Below, piece by piece: positions 19,401 through 33,399 of a stretch of DNA of 64,000 nt (positions within the stretch are counted from its first letter, which is position 1; each line of letters starts with the position of its first letter). Source of the stretch: Apis mellifera. Its lineage: Eukaryota; Arthropoda; Insecta; Hymenoptera; Apidae. Both the position numbers and the translations under genes were made by a program. The DNA lies in the NCBI RefSeq assembly GCF_003254395.2, contig NC_037645.1:2877222-2941221 (forward strand). Reading direction: 5' to 3'. The notes below the pieces were generated by a model. The model saw nothing but the letters and a program-made list of their open reading frames with translations. It ran no database searches and was not told where the DNA came from.

Positions 19401-22400
19401 TTTTTATGGCTTTGAAAATATGCTCTGATGAAGGAATCGCCTGAGGATATTTCTATTAATATTTATGTTAAATTACAATGAATAATTCTAATTCTTTTTT
19501 AAATTCAATATTAAGAATTTCAAATAAGTTGTTCAATTAATAAAATAAAATATAAAGTAGAGTCACAAATAATTTGAAATATAATAAGAGTATAATGCAA
19601 AGTCAAAGAATATATAAGAATTAAAATTTCAATAACTTGTTCAATTAATAAAATAAAATATAAAGTAGAGTCACAAATAATTTGAAATATAATAAGAATG
19701 TAATGCAAAGTCAAAGAATATTAGCCCGTTAGATACAAAATGGATATACTAATATTTCTTTTTAGCTCAGGATTTTCAGATTTAACCCTTTCCGTGTTCA
19801 CTGCCAGGAACTCACTCACGTGCCCAGGTGTTACTTGAGTGAGGGAGAGGCAATGGGTATGATGACCTTAGTTCATAAGTTAATACAAATTTTTTAGCGA
19901 CTGGCGATGCGTTAGTGTATCGTGCACGACGTACTTTCCACATTGTGTGTGTGTGGTTAGGCTGTGGAATTGCGTCGTTTCAATTATTATTTCCTTCACT
20001 GTTCAATCCCTTTTTAGAATCACACTCGCAATTATTGAATTAAATATTGCGAATAAATAACAAGATTATTAATCTTTAGTCTCAAATTACAATAATGGTA
20101 TAATTTTGATTCACAATAATGATACCGTTTAGTCTGATGACTAGTATTTTGGTAGAAAATATTACATATTTATAAATATTCAGAATTAAAATGTAGATAT
20201 ACGCATTTTTGTCGCGTTTCACGCAATGGTCGCTAGCCATCGTCAGTCGATTTCAGGAAAATGGTACGTAAAGTTAGAGTGTGCGAGTAGTGTGCCAAGC
20301 CCGGGTGTCGGAGGCGTCCCGGGACGTTTTCCCTAGTGTAGGCTTTTGCGCCCGGGTACTATGCGTGAGAATCGTGGAATGAGTGTGTTGGTGTGCCTGT
20401 TTTGCCATTTTTTAAATATAGGGTTAGGTAGGATAGGTAGTATACTTCTGGTATGTCTGTTAATTATAAGTAGGTAGGGCCGGGCAGGTTGTCACAGTCT
20501 CTGATCGGGTAGGCGCGTTTTCGCGTGACAACCTGTTTCAGGGAATAAAATTTGAGAAATCGAGGGTAAAGCTGAGACGAATGGGAGGACAATGCCATTC
20601 GTCTCTGGTTTTGCTCATCGATTTTTCGAATTTCGCGGTCGCGGTCGTGATTTGCTTTCGAAACGAACGTTGCGCTCGAGGTTCTGTGCATGTACGAAGA
20701 ATGATCATTGCGATCGTTGGTCGTCCATGTGCACTTAGCTTCCGCGACTTAGTCCTTTTTTTTTTCTTTTTTTCTTTGATTTGCGATTAGTGAATCTCGA
20801 GCCTAGATTTAAGTTTCAGCGGGCATCGCGCCCGAAGGAGGAAGACCGAAGAGGCCTCGACAAACTGTCGCGAAGAGGGGCTGCAACGAATGATTTCTCA
20901 TCTTTTGGATCTTGCCTGGGTCCAAAGAATGGGAAGTCATTGTTACTACTTTGTCATTGTGCTCGTTTTAGTAATACGTAGTATATGTTGTATCGTCTTG
21001 GCCAATTTGCATGCTGGCCCATCGTTCATCCAGTGGGCATCCATCATGGGCAAATCGCGATTTTGCATTAGTGTTGCGATTGATAAATAACGGGTTGAAT
21101 TAGAGTTGCGATAAAATGATAATCGCGTTTACTATTAGCGTTGCATTGAAAAGAATATCGCGGTTGCTTTTAATTATTTTCATGAATTAGTCTATTTTTT
21201 CCTTTTTTTATCGTTTTTTTTTTTTTAACATAAATTTGATTTTATTCTATGATATAATTATGATTTGTGATATCATAATATTTAAAGTAACTTTTAAGAT
21301 TTACAGAATAATAGTAAATTTTAACGAATATTAAATTCATTTGAAGAATTAGTGTTGCGTTGATGAAAGATCGCGTTTTTTATAGTAGTGTTACGTTTAT
21401 TTGCCCAAATTGCCCACATTTCTTCCACTTTTGGACTGTGGAAGTACGTTCCAGTTCCTGAATCACCTACTACAGCCAAAAAGGCTGTACAAAGGGTGAT
21501 TGTACGACGGCAGCCTCTGACTATGGCTGCAATCTTCCGCTATTAGTGTTGCGTCTATAATAAAATATGAGTGCATAAATTAGTTTATTAGAGTTTCGTA
21601 TATGTTTTCGCGAATCTTTTATCTTTTTTTTATTTTTATTTTTATTTTTTTTCTTTTTTGTTAATGAAGAAACACATTAAAAGTATAATGAAGCACTCTT
21701 CGCGTTTTCTTTTGAGATTTTTAGCATATTAGTGTTGCGAAATATAAACAAATTCCACTCACGGTTTGTTCGGATTTACATTGAGTGGATGATTATTTTG
21801 GTAACCCTTCTGGTTACCTTTTCGTCGTTTTTCTCTTTTCAGCGCCCCCTTATTAAGAACGTTTGTTATTGAAAATATTGTTAAAAATTGTATTTCTTTC
21901 TTACCAATAAATATCTTTCATTTAAAATCATGAATTGCTTAACAACATTTTGATAATTTGATTTTTTTTTAATTATTATTAATAATTATTTTTCTTTTAA
22001 ATTATTTTTTAATTACTAATCCAGTAATTGAGTTTGTTACAGGTATGAATTGAAGAAAATAAACAGGAAAAAATAGATAGGAAATAACGTATGATCTCTT
22101 CATTTGTTGAAAATTAATTACTTTTGTTATTGAGTTTTACTAATTCTGTTGTATAGTCTGTTTCAGGTATCTTCCTCACTTTTCAACGAAAAGGATTACA
22201 TCTCATCATCAAATAAATATTCTAATTTTTATATTAGGTAGGATAGGTTGTAAAAAGATAGGATTTATAAAACGTGTTTTGTTCTTCTTTTTATTAAAAA
22301 AGGCAATTTCGCCTTTCCTACTCTGTTTCGTTTTCCAAATCAATAGTTTTCCTATTTTTCAAGGCAATATGATCATCCTGCCATCCTTAACTTCCTCGTT

Positions 22401-23370
22401 ATAAGCAAATACTTGATACTTGATAGCTACGTGACTTTGTTCACTAGCTATCATTGATATATCCTGATTTGCATTTTCCTCTTGCCACATGTGGTTTATC
22501 TCGTATCAAATTTTTTGAAAATTGTGTGTCCTCAGTGTGAATGTAGATTTGGTTATGTAGAGAATTTGTTAGATTTTCAATAAACAGAATTACAAAAACA
22601 AAATGTTTAATTTTTATATTAGGAAAGAGAGGGAGAAAAGCTTTTTAGAATAAGTAAAATGTTAATGTTATACTTTTAATTTAAATTTGTTTCAGGATTT
22701 TTTTACAGGGGTAGGAGATTTTGTTGAAAATGATATTGACTAAAGAAAAGGTTTTTAAAATTAAGTACATGTACAATCAAGATACTACTTTATTAAATAA
22801 AGTAGTATATTGTAGAAAAGGAGATACTGTAGATAAGTAGATGGGTGTAGTGCTTTCTGGGATGCTTATTTCGCTTATTTTTTTTTTTTCTTTTTTTTTT
22901 TGCCTGCTATTTGTACTATCAATCATTTTTCATTTTCATTTTCCGATGGAAATGTAAAATATTGATAGAAATTTTCTTAATTTAAATTTTATTTTCAGGT
23001 TTAGTCTTCCACGCCGGTTTCTTTTACGGCTCCTTTTGTTGCTCGTGTTGCACAACGATCAAAAGTTTGGACGTTTTGCAAACTTAATTTTCTATTGAAA
23101 TCTAATTTTCACATTCAAGAAATATTTTACGTATAAATTAATGCTTCATGTAACTTAACTGAACGTATGCTCGCGCATATAGGTTAGAAATAAGGAATTA
23201 GCCATCTTGACAATGGTGCCGTAAATGAAACACATAGGCAAAGAGAAAGAATAGTGTGAAAAGGATAAAGATAAGGTAAGAATTGAACGTGAGCACCATC
23301 TCTTGAAAGAAATATCTTTTTAAAAGTATTGAAAAGATGGCAGCAGTAGCTAATTCTTATCCTCTTTGAA
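16449..23370 (+). ncRNA. Array unit 3: spliced, structured long non-coding RNA gene
   Basis: Near-identical to unit 1. Exons: 16,449-16,506, 17,414-17,499, 17,989-18,043, 18,266-18,322, 18,520-18,574 and 18,741-18,828. The hairpin core is about 19,770-20,870, the box array starts at 21,068, the covarying stem-loops start at 21,422 and 22,422, and the 3-prime exon starts at 22,999. All stems found in unit 1 are intact. Product unknown. RNA-seq could not easily tell this copy from units 1 and 4 because they are nearly identical. Confidence 0.6.
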
Positions 23371-23811
23371 GAAAAATCTTTGGTGATTCAATCATTTTTA
23401 CTTTAGAATTGTTGACTTTTTGTGTTACATTCTCTTTTTATGTTTTTATATTTATTTATTATTTATTTATTACAATACAAAATTTTTATGTTCTTTTAAA
23501 TTTAGTTTAACTTTTATGTTATTTTTTTTATTTTTCTAAATTTCCTTAATTTTTAAATTAAATAATTTTTCTATTCTGGAATTATTTTTATTCTTTTAAT
23601 TTATGAGAAATAGCAATTGAATTTTATGTTACTTCCTTATATTTGTTTATTATATTTATTTATTTTTTGTATAATTTCTTTTTATATTTTATTCATTATT
23701 CATGTATTATAAGGTTAAATTCTTTTCTTATATATTGCAACTTTAAATCTAACAACTTTTGTTAGATTTAATCAATTGTTACGTTGCAACACATAAAAGA
23801 ATAAATTTTTT

Positions 23812-23848
<37 letters not shown>

Positions 23849-24049
23849 TATATATAATATAAAACAATGAACAAATGTAAAAACATAAGACAAGAATATA
23901 ATAAAAATAAAAATATATTTTTCTCTAATTCAATTAGCACTTATGTTAAATTCTTTTTTGATCTTTTAGATTTTTAGATTTTTTTTTTTAAACTTTTAAA
24001 TTAAATTCTTCTCTTAATTCTCTTTCAATTCTTTTCTAGTTTATAGTAG

Positions 24050-25830
24050 TTAACCTTTATGTTGTTATATTCTCTTCTTATGTTTTTATATTTGTTCATT
24101 GCTTATATATTGCAACATTTTATTCTTTTTTATATTGCAACATAACTAATATAATTAATTAAATGTTAGAAAACTGCAGCATATAAAGAAAGGATTATTT
24201 AATTTAACATTGTTATACATAAATAATGAATAAAACATAAAAAAAGAAGATAATACAAAAGTTAACTATTTATAAAGTAAAATAATTTTGAAAGATAAAA
24301 GAAGAATTTAATCTCAAAGTTAAAAATAAAGTCTAAAAGAATTATAATATATACAAAAAAGGATTTATAAGAAATATTACCAAACTCATGAGAAAGAAAG
24401 TAACAAATTTTACAATGTGAAAGTCTTTTTTCACATATTGGAACTTGGTTAAAATTAATTAATAATTATGATGTAAATTTTCTTTTTTATTTTATATTTC
24501 TTTCAAATTCAATTGACATTAATGTTATATTCCTTTTTTAATGTTTCAGATTTTTAGATAGTAGATGTCTTTTTTTAATTTTAATTCTTTAAATTCTTCT
24601 CTTATGTTTTTATGTTTGTCCATTATTTACATATTGTAACATTTTATTCTTTTTTATATGTTGCAACATATAAATTGCATAATAAATTAATTAAATTTAA
24701 CAAATGTGCAACATATAAAAAAAGGAATTTTCAACATGGTCATACAATACAAAATTATATAATAAAAAATAAAAAGGGAACATACTAAAAGTGAAATAAA
24801 ATTAAAAGATAGGAAAAGAATTTAATCTCAAAGTTAAAAAAATCTGAGAGAAATATAACATAAAAAAAGGATTAAACAAAAATATTATATAAATCAAAAA
24901 AGACATTTAAATAAAACATCTAAATTTAACAAATTGAGAATGTTAATATTCTTTATGTAAATTTTTTTAAAATTTAACTTACACTTAAAGGTTTCCTTTG
25001 TTCATTTAGATTTTTAAGTTGATTCTTTTTTAAGTTTGAGGTTAAATTCTTTTCTTAAGTTTCAATTCATTTTTATTTTGTAATAAAAGTTAACCTTTTT
25101 GCTACATTCTCTTCTCATGTTCTTATATTTGTTCATTACTTACATATTGCAACATTTTGTTCTTTTTTATATGTTGCAACATATAAATTGCATAATAAAT
25201 TAATTGAATCTAACAAATATGCAACATATAAAAACAGGAATTTTCAACATGGTTATATAATACAAAATTAATAAAAAAAAGAAGATATACTATAAGTGAA
25301 ATTGAAAGATAGGAGAAGAATTTAATCTCAAAGTTAAAAAAATCTGAAGGAAATATAATATAAAAAAAGAATTTAACAGAAATAATAAAAATATAAAATC
25401 TAACATTAGTAAAACTAAATCATGAAAGATATTTAAACAAAACAACTAAGTTTAGCAAATTTGTGTTATGTTGTTAAATTTCTTGTTATACATATATATA
25501 TTTCAAATTCAATTGAGTAAAAGTTAAATTGTTTCTTTGTTCTTTTTTAGATTATTAGATTTAGATTGTGTTTTTCAACTTTGAGATTAAATTTTTATCT
25601 TATGTTTCAATAGTAATTATTTATAGTCTTTTTTATTTTATATTAGTTAACCTTTAAGTTATTTTCTCTTTTTGTGTTTTTATATTTGTTCATTAGTTAT
25701 ATATATTGCAACATTTTATACTTTTTTATATGTTGCAACATAACTAATATAATTAATTAAATGTAAGAAAGCTGCAACATATGAAAAAAGGAATTTAACA
25801 TTGTTATATACATAAATAATGAATAAAACA
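24050..25830. repeat. Spacer between units 3 and 4, GTTGCAAC sub-repeats
   Basis: ATTGCAACATTTT words recur near 24,110, 24,645, 25,146 and 25,706, giving sub-repeats of about 500-560 bp. Each has the GTTGCAAC palindrome (the first a shorter variant) and a later inverted partner. This is the full spacer. Its first part is missing between units 1 and 3, where the noisy segment stands. No gene. Confidence 0.6.
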
Positions 25831-26516
25831 CAAAAATTGTATATAATGTAAGAGTTAATTATTTATAAAATAACATTAGTTTGAAGAAAAGAAGAAGTAT
25901 CTTTAATCTCAAAGTTAAAAAACTCAAAAAGATTTGAAACATAGAAGAAAGATTTTTTTTTTATCTTTATCTATCTTTATATTATCCCTCTTTTATATTT
26001 GAATTCTGTTGAGATTTTGTTCATCTTAATATAAAATATTTTATTTATTATCTTTCAATCTTTCAAATTGTTACGTTAAATATTCTTTTGTGTTTTTTTT
26101 TCTATTTTGTTTGATTTTTATATTTTTATATTTTGCTTTCTTATATTTCCTTAATTTAATTTCTTAAATTTATTCATTTTAAAGTTAAATTCAATTCATG
26201 TGTTCAATTTTAATAATATTATATTCAATTATTTTTATTTTCTTTTTTTATTCTGTCATTCTTTTTATAAATTTATTTATTTTTTTATTAAATTTCTCTT
26301 TTGTGTTTTATTTTTACTTATTTTAAATTTCATTTAAACGAAATATAATTTTATTTAAATTAATGTTTGTATCAAAATCTTTCTTTATGTTATAATCTGT
26401 TTTATTTAATTTAATAATTTATCTTGTTAAATTAATAATTTTCTTGTTATTATGTTTTTAATAAGTTAATATCTTTGCAGGATTCCAAGCAACAATATAC
26501 ATAATATTTCAATTTT

Positions 26517-26639
26517 TCGCGCGTTTTTGAATGGAAAAATAAGCATTATACGTCAGCCAATCAGAATCGTCGCTTAATTTTTGGCGCGAGACGAACCAGT
26601 GCGCATCATACTGCGCATCGTTCTGCGCATTGCGTCAGT
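26517..26639 (+). promoter_or_regulatory. Unit 4 promoter
   Basis: Same elements as the other array promoters, with presumed start A at 26,637. No base difference seen in the CCAAT box, TGCGCAT triplet or initiator. Confidence 0.6.
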
Positions 26640-29600
26640 CTACAGTTGAAAATTTTGTGGAGTGGACGTGTCGTCGCCGAATTCGGATTATTCGGTAAGT
26701 TATTTTACTCTTATTATTACCAAATTTATCAATCATTGCTAATTTAAGTTTCTAAATAATCCATTCAGTGTAGTGAAAACAAAATTAATTGGTTTTTCGT
26801 GTTTCTTTGCGTCTTTTCCTTCGATTGTTCATTTCGCGTTTATTGCGTCGTTAACGTCTCGTCGAAATATCGAAATATTTCGAAACAGAATTTGAAATGG
26901 TATATTGGTCTTTTTTAAATATAATTTTAATTAATTTCTTGATCTTTATTTCTTATTATTTTAGTCGTATTAAAATAAAATAAATTTTTCACAATTCGTT
27001 TCGTATTATTCGAGTATCTTTTCGATTGTACATAACATATATATATTGTGTGTAACGTCTCACGTCTGCGTTTACTGTTTACTTTTTTTGGTCGTTTATA
27101 ATTTGCTCGAGGCTAGAAACAATCCTTATAACCTTGTGTTTCCAAGAATTTCCAAGAAATTCGCGTCCAAACATGTTTCGGCTTGTCGAATTGTTGTCGA
27201 GCGTGTCCCCTCTCCATATTGTTATTCGATGCGCGAAATAGAAGCGCAAAGCGACATTATTCGTTGATTCGTCGTGAGAATTAGACGTTTGATATTTTCT
27301 CGAGACGTGTGTTGTTCTATTTAATGCGTAATAATTTAATATTGTTTCTTTTTTTATTTAATTAATACATCTTTGTTCAATATTCTATACAACATTATTA
27401 GAATTGATAATTCTTTGACAATTAAATCATTTTGAGTTCATTTCTCATTTCTCTTCGTATAAATGAAGTGTCGAATTTAATAAGATAGCTATCGAGAGTT
27501 TTCATTTGATTTGATTGTTGTGATACTTTATTAACGTAATCTAATTTCATACATTTTATTTAATTGATTTATTTAGAAGTTTTGATATTTTTTCTGCGCA
27601 GGTTTAATTGGTAGCGTCATGAAGGTAGCTCTCGGGAAGGGGGGAAAAGGCGGGAAAAATTCCAATATGGACGCCTTTCTTGATGTGGTAAAATTTTATA
27701 TTTCGTATGTATAAATTTTTTTTTTGTTTTACAGGATTATTAGTGATTGTTGTTAAGCAATTCATAATAAAATTACATTTTAGTTAAGAGAAAGTGAAAA
27801 AATTATGAAACACTTTCATGATTTATACATAATTCGTAATTTAGCAATATTTTCAGGACAAATGTACGATAGAAAGAAGAAGAAAAATATCAAAAAGATA
27901 TTGTTTCTTCTTTTATCTCTTTCCCACCCCATTAATTTAATATTAATTTCAGAAAATATTTGTGACCGCGCGCAATGCGGTTAATAGAATCAGTGTTTGC
28001 TTCGTCATAGTATTTTTAATATTTTTTAGAGCACAATAGCTCTGATTAAATTTAATTAGAATAATCAAACGCGAAGGTAGAATCAGTGTTTGTTCGCCGA
28101 TTATAATTTATACGGACGCGTTATTAGTTTCTTATTTTTATTTTTTTCTTTTTATAAATATTCGTTTTCGGTACAGAGTAGAGTCAGTGCTTCTCTCAAG
28201 AGAATACGGCGATCATCCACCACGCGAAGAGGTAAGAGAAATCATTAGATTCTCATTTTTTAAAGATTTTAATCTTTTATATTTTTATTATTATTAAAAT
28301 TTATTAGAAACTTAATTTTTTATATTAAACTATTTGTTTTATTAAAATTTAAAGTTAAACATAGTTATATTTTTTACTATTCCAAGATTTTAAATAACGA
28401 ATATTATATTTTTAAGAAAAAAATTACATAGAATATTTTATATTTTATTGCAGATGCTGATGAAAGTTTTTCTTGGACTTAAAAAAATATTTGTGACCAC
28501 GCGCAATGTGGTTAAGTAGAATCAGTGTTTGCTTCGTCATAGTACTTTTAATATTTTTTAGAGCACAATAGCTCTGATTAAATTTAATTAGAATAATCAA
28601 ACGCGAAATTAGAATCAGTGTTTGTTCGCCGATTACAGAATATATACCGACGCGTTAATAGTTTCTTATTTTTATTTTTTTTATTTTGAATATTCGTTTT
28701 CGGTACAGGGTAGAATCAGTGCTTCTTTGAAGAAAATAAGGCGATCATCCATCACGCGAAGAGGTAATTATGTCTCTTTTTCTATCTAAACTTTTTATTC
28801 TTTCAAACAGAAATTAATCAGAATTCAGAATTTCATATCATTATTACATATTGCAAATTTAATAGTTTCATATTTCAATTTGTTTGAATAACGAGAACCG
28901 TGTTTTAAATTGATGACGTTTTGTCACAGATTTCTTCCATCCTCCTACCTGATGACAGGCTTCTTCTCGATGACTTCTGGGGCTGCAACACAGTGAAGGC
29001 GTTCGTCGCATCGTATGGTGAGTCGCATGCTTTTTGGTTCCTCCGGTCATTCAATCATGTCGTAGGATGAAAGATCCGAATCGACACGGATGACTGGTTG
29101 TATACGTAGAATTTTGCACGAGCACAATGACCGCGGATATTTATTTATAATATCCGTGAGTAGTAACAATTATTTCTTTTGTGTTTTATTTATTAGTTCA
29201 GGCTAGGATCTTCTTGCATTTCGCGTCTTCTTGCATTTTTGATTAATATAAAATGTTTAGTAATTTTCTAATGTCAAAGCATATAATAATTATTGTATTG
29301 ATATAATACAATAATTTATTTGAATTTTTATAATTCAAAATTCTTGAGAATAACATTTTAAGTTATTTGATCAAATATATTTTATATTTATATATTTATA
29401 TATTTTATATATAATTTGATTATTGTGATATAATATAAATTTCATGTAATAATATGACTTACAACATTAGTAGACAGTAAAGTTCAATTTTCTTCGTTTC
29501 TTAATTCACAAATATGAATTAAATTTTGTGCAAGAAGATATTTCGCGACAGGTAGATTTTAGAATCAGAGCAATAAGTTTTGAATATTATTTTTATGGCT

Positions 29601-32600
29601 TTGAAAATATGCTCTGATGAAGGAATCGCCTGAGGATATTTCTATTAATATTTATGTTAAATTACAATGAATAATTCTAATTCTTTTTTAAATTCAATAT
29701 TAAGAATTTCAAATAAGTTGTTCAATTAATAAAATAAAATATAAAGTAGAGTCACAAATAATTTGAAATATAATAAGAGTATAATGCAAAGTCAAAGAAT
29801 ATATAAGAATTAAAATTTCAATAACTTGTTCAATTAATAAAATAAAATATAAAGTAGAGTCACAAATAATTTGAAATATAATAAGAATGTAATGCAAAGT
29901 CAAAGAATATTAGCCCGTTAGATACAAAATGGATATACTAATATTTCTTTTTAGCTCAGGATTTTCAGATTTAACCCTTTCCGTGTTCACTGCCAGGAAC
30001 TCACTCACGTGCCCAGGTGTTACTTGAGTGAGGGAGAGGCAATGGGTATGATGACCTTAGTTCATAAGTTAATACAAATTTTTTAGCGACTGGCGATGCG
30101 TTAGTGTATCGTGCACGACGTACTTTCCACATTGTGTGTGTGTGGTTAGGCTGTGGAATTGCGTCGTTTCAATTATTATTTCCTTCACTGTTCAATCCCT
30201 TTTTAGAATCACACTCGCAATTATTGAATTAAATATTGCGAATAAATAACAAGATTATTAATCTTTAGTCTCAAATTACAATAATGGTATAATTTTGATT
30301 CACAATAATGATACCGTTTAGTCTGATGACTAGTATTTTGGTAGAAAATATTACATATTTATAAATATTCAGAATTAAAATGTAGATATACGCATTTTTG
30401 TCGCGTTTCACGCAATGGTCGCTAGCCATCGTCAGTCGATTTCAGGAAAATGGTACGTAAAGTTAGAGTGTGCGAGTAGTGTGCCAAGCCCGGGTGTCGG
30501 AGGCGTCCCGGGACGTTTTCCCTAGTGTAGGCTTTTGCGCCCGGGTATTATGCGTGAGAATCGTGGAATGAGTGTGTTGGTGTGCCTGTTTTGCCATTTT
30601 TTAAATATAGGGTTAGGTAGGATAGGTAGTATACTTCTGGTATGTCTGTTAATTATAAGTAGGTAGGGCCGGGCAGGTTGTCACAGTCTCTGATCGGGTA
30701 GGCGCGTTTTCGCGTGACAACCTGTTTCAGGGAATAAAATTTGAGAAATCGAGGGTAAAGCTGAGACGAATGGGAGGACAATGCCATTCGTCTCTGGTTT
30801 TGCTCATCGATTTTTCGAATTTCGCGGTCGCGGTCGTGATTTGCTTTCGAAACGAACGTTGCGCTCGAGGTTCTGTGCATGTACGAAGAATGATCATTGC
30901 GATCGTTGGTCGTCCATGTGCACTTAGCTTCCGCGACTTAGTCCTTTTTTTTTTCTTTTTTTCTTTGATTTGCGATTAGTGAATCTCGAGCCTAGATTTA
31001 AGTTTCAGCGGGCATCGCGCCCGAAGGAGGAAGACCGAAGAGGCCTCGACAAACTGTCGCGAAGAGGGGCTGCAACGAATGATTTCTCATCTTTTGGATC
31101 TTGCCTGGGTCCAAAGAATGGGAAGTCATTGTTACTACTTTGTCATTGTGCTCGTTTTAGTAATACGTAGTATGTGTTGTTGTATCGTCTGGCCAATTTG
31201 CATGCTGGCCCATCGTTCATCCAGTCATCATGGGCAAATCGCGGTTTTGCATTAGTGTTGCGATGAATAAATTACGGGTTGAATTAGAGTTGCGTTTACA
31301 GATCTCGCGTTTTGAATTAATGCTGCGATGAAATGATAATCGCGTTTGCTGTAGTGTTGCGTTATGAAAGATATCGCGATTGCTTTTAATTACTTTGTTT
31401 ATGAATTATTCTATTTTTTTTTATTGTTTTTTTTCTTATTTAATCTTTAATTTATTCTTTTGCAATGCACAATTAGATTTGATAGTAGAATTTGCATAAT
31501 AATAAATTTTGCGTTAAATTCATTTTTTAAAATTAGTGTTGCGTCCATAAATGATCGCGTTGTTTAAAGTAGTATTGCGCTAATGAATGATCGCGTTTTT
31601 GAAGTAGTGTTGCGCTTACAAATTGCCTGAAATATTATTTCCATTTTGATGGAAATGTGTTCCTGCACCGACTGGACCGACCACCATTGCAGCTATAAAA
31701 GCTGTACAAAGGTGGTTATACGACGACAGCCTTCTGATATGGCTGTGATTTTCCGATATTAGTGTTGCGTTTAATGAAATAAGAGTGCAAAAATTAGTTT
31801 ATTAGAATTTCGTAAATAAAATACTTTATCGAAGGAGTTATTCTTCCGCGAATCTTACATCTTTTTTTTTATTTTTTTTTTGTATTGATTTTTGAAGAAT
31901 TGCATTTGAAAATATGTTAAAGCACTCTTCGCGTTTTTTTTTTGAATATATTTTAGTATATTAGTGTTGCGAAAAAAAAAATATTCCACTCACGGTTTAT
32001 TCGGGTTTATATGGAGTGGATAATTATTTTGGTAATCCTTCTGATTACCTTTTCGTGCGTTTTTTTTTCTTTTCAGCGCCTCCTTATTTAAGAACATTTG
32101 TTATGAAAAATATTATTAAGAAAATGTAAAGTAAAAATTTTTTACGAGTATTATTTCATCAAAAATTTTATGAATTGCTTAACAATGTTTTGATCATTTT
32201 GAAAATTGATATTTCTTTTTTTTTTTAATATAAATTATTTTTTAATAATCCAATAATTGAGTTTGTTACAGGTACAAATTGAAGACAAGAACATAATAGA
32301 AGAAGTTTGGTTATGAAGTGTATTTGATCTATTTGATATTATTAATTTTATCTGTTGTGTTTCAGGAATCAACTTCAACTTTCAACGGAAGAAATATTTT
32401 ATTTTTTTTCCATCGTGAGATCTTTTATCTTCTTATATTAGATAGGATTAAAATAATATCTAATTATTCTTGATAGTTATAAGTGATGTGTTTAGAGTTC
32501 TTCCTCTTCCTCTTAAATATCTTCGCCTTCCTTACTCCGATTCAAAGTCTTCCTATTTTTCGAGGTAACCATTTTGCCATTTTCAAACTTCCTCATTCTG

Positions 32601-33300
32601 ATATCTACGTGATTTCATTTCACTAGATATCGTTGCTATCTCCTCAATTGTATTCCATCTGGCCAGATGTGATTAAAAATTCGTTGAAAATTGTGTCATC
32701 GTTGGTATTAATCTCAATAGATTATTATGGTTAGGTTTTCGCTAATCAGGATTTATGAACAATTTTCTTGTGTAGATTCGTGTATAGGAATGAAGGAAAG
32801 CTTTCTTAGAATAGGCAAAAATGTTTAAGATGCTTTAATTGTTGCTGTAATTGTTTAATTGTTGTATTTAAATTTGTTGCAATTGTTTTTTTTTTACAAG
32901 AATAGAAGATAGAGAATCATCAAAATAAAAAGGTATTATTTAATAAATTAAATAAAATGTATTTAGAATTAAGTGCATGCAATGGTTATTAAGTAGTGCT
33001 TTGATTGGTTGTGCTTTTTATGGGATGCTTATTTTGCTTATTTTGCTTATTTTCTTTTTTTTTTTTACGCTTTTAATTATCAATTATTTTTCATTTTCAT
33101 ACCGATGGAAATGTAAAATATTGATAGAAAATTTTTTAATTCAGATTTTACTTTCAGGTTTAGCTTCTTCCGCGCCGGTTTTATATAATAACTTCTTTTG
33201 GTGTTTGTGTTGTACAACAATCGAATGTTTGAACGAATGTTTTGCAAACTTACACCAAAAGAAGAGTTTGTTTGAAAATAAATTTTCAAAATTAAATAAA
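26637..33300 (+). ncRNA. Array unit 4: long non-coding RNA gene with a diverged 3-prime end
   Basis: Identical in plan to units 1 and 3 through the hairpin core: exons 26,637-26,694, 27,602-27,687, 28,177-28,231, 28,454-28,510, 28,709-28,763 and 28,930-29,017. At about 31,172, just after CTCGTTTTAGTAATACGTAG, it switches to a version I judge roughly 70-75 percent similar. That version still has the box array (nine boxes), the covarying stems and the acceptors at 32,077 and 33,158. The unit looks like a hybrid made by unequal crossing-over between an amplified 5-prime part and an old 3-prime end. AATAAA near 33,278 could be a poly(A) signal. Confidence 0.6.
31173..33260 (+). ncRNA. Diverged 3-prime domain, key to the structure comparison
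   Basis: Homologous to 8,612-10,730 of unit 1. Boxes T(T/A)AGTGTTGCG start at 31,252, 31,284, 31,317, 31,351, 31,533, 31,569, 31,604, 31,759 and 31,961. Stems at 31,637-31,656, 31,679-31,746, 32,031-32,049 and 32,600-32,631 keep pairing by double changes relative to unit 1. The variant arm of the long-range repeat (ATGAATTGCTTAACAATG) lies near 32,170. Splice acceptors are kept. Homology ends about 33,255. Confidence 0.75.
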
Positions 33301-33342
33301 TTTTTCGCAAAAGGAGGGTGGATGGGACGTCGTGGTTAGGGT

Positions 33343-33381
33343 GGGTCTCCAATTCGCAGCAACCTCCAAGCGGTGAGACCC
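33343..33381. other. GC-rich hairpin at the right edge of the array
   Basis: GGGTCTC (33,343-33,349) pairs exactly with GAGACCC (33,375-33,381), next to a G-rich GGAGGGTGGATGGGACG stretch. There is no counterpart in the other units. It marks the first non-AT sequence after the array and could be unrelated junction DNA. Confidence 0.4.
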
Positions 33382-33399
33382 GGGAAATCATTATTATTT

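Larger units (their letters stand above)
15395..25583 (+). repeat. Tandem repeat unit 3, complete 10.19-kb period
   Basis: Runs from the middle of the spacer to the same point in the next unit. Landmarks such as exon 1 (16,449 and 26,637) and the 88-nt exon (18,741 and 28,930) recur 10,188-10,189 bp later. It differs from unit 1 and unit 4 at only scattered single bases. Units 3 and 4 share changes absent from unit 1, for example CCCATTAATT for CCCACTAATT and GAAGGTAG for GAAAGTAG. Those two are therefore the youngest pair, or were homogenised last. Confidence 0.85.

Noticed and set aside
1..33300. Tandem array read as a CRISPR array or retroelement
   Set aside because: Units are 10 kb with no short repeat-spacer pattern, no reverse transcriptase or integrase frames and no LTRs.
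32977..33391. 120-codon + frame and 103-codon minus frame at the array edge
   Set aside because: They cover a splice acceptor and T-rich intron of the ncRNA unit and the junction hairpin. No domain.
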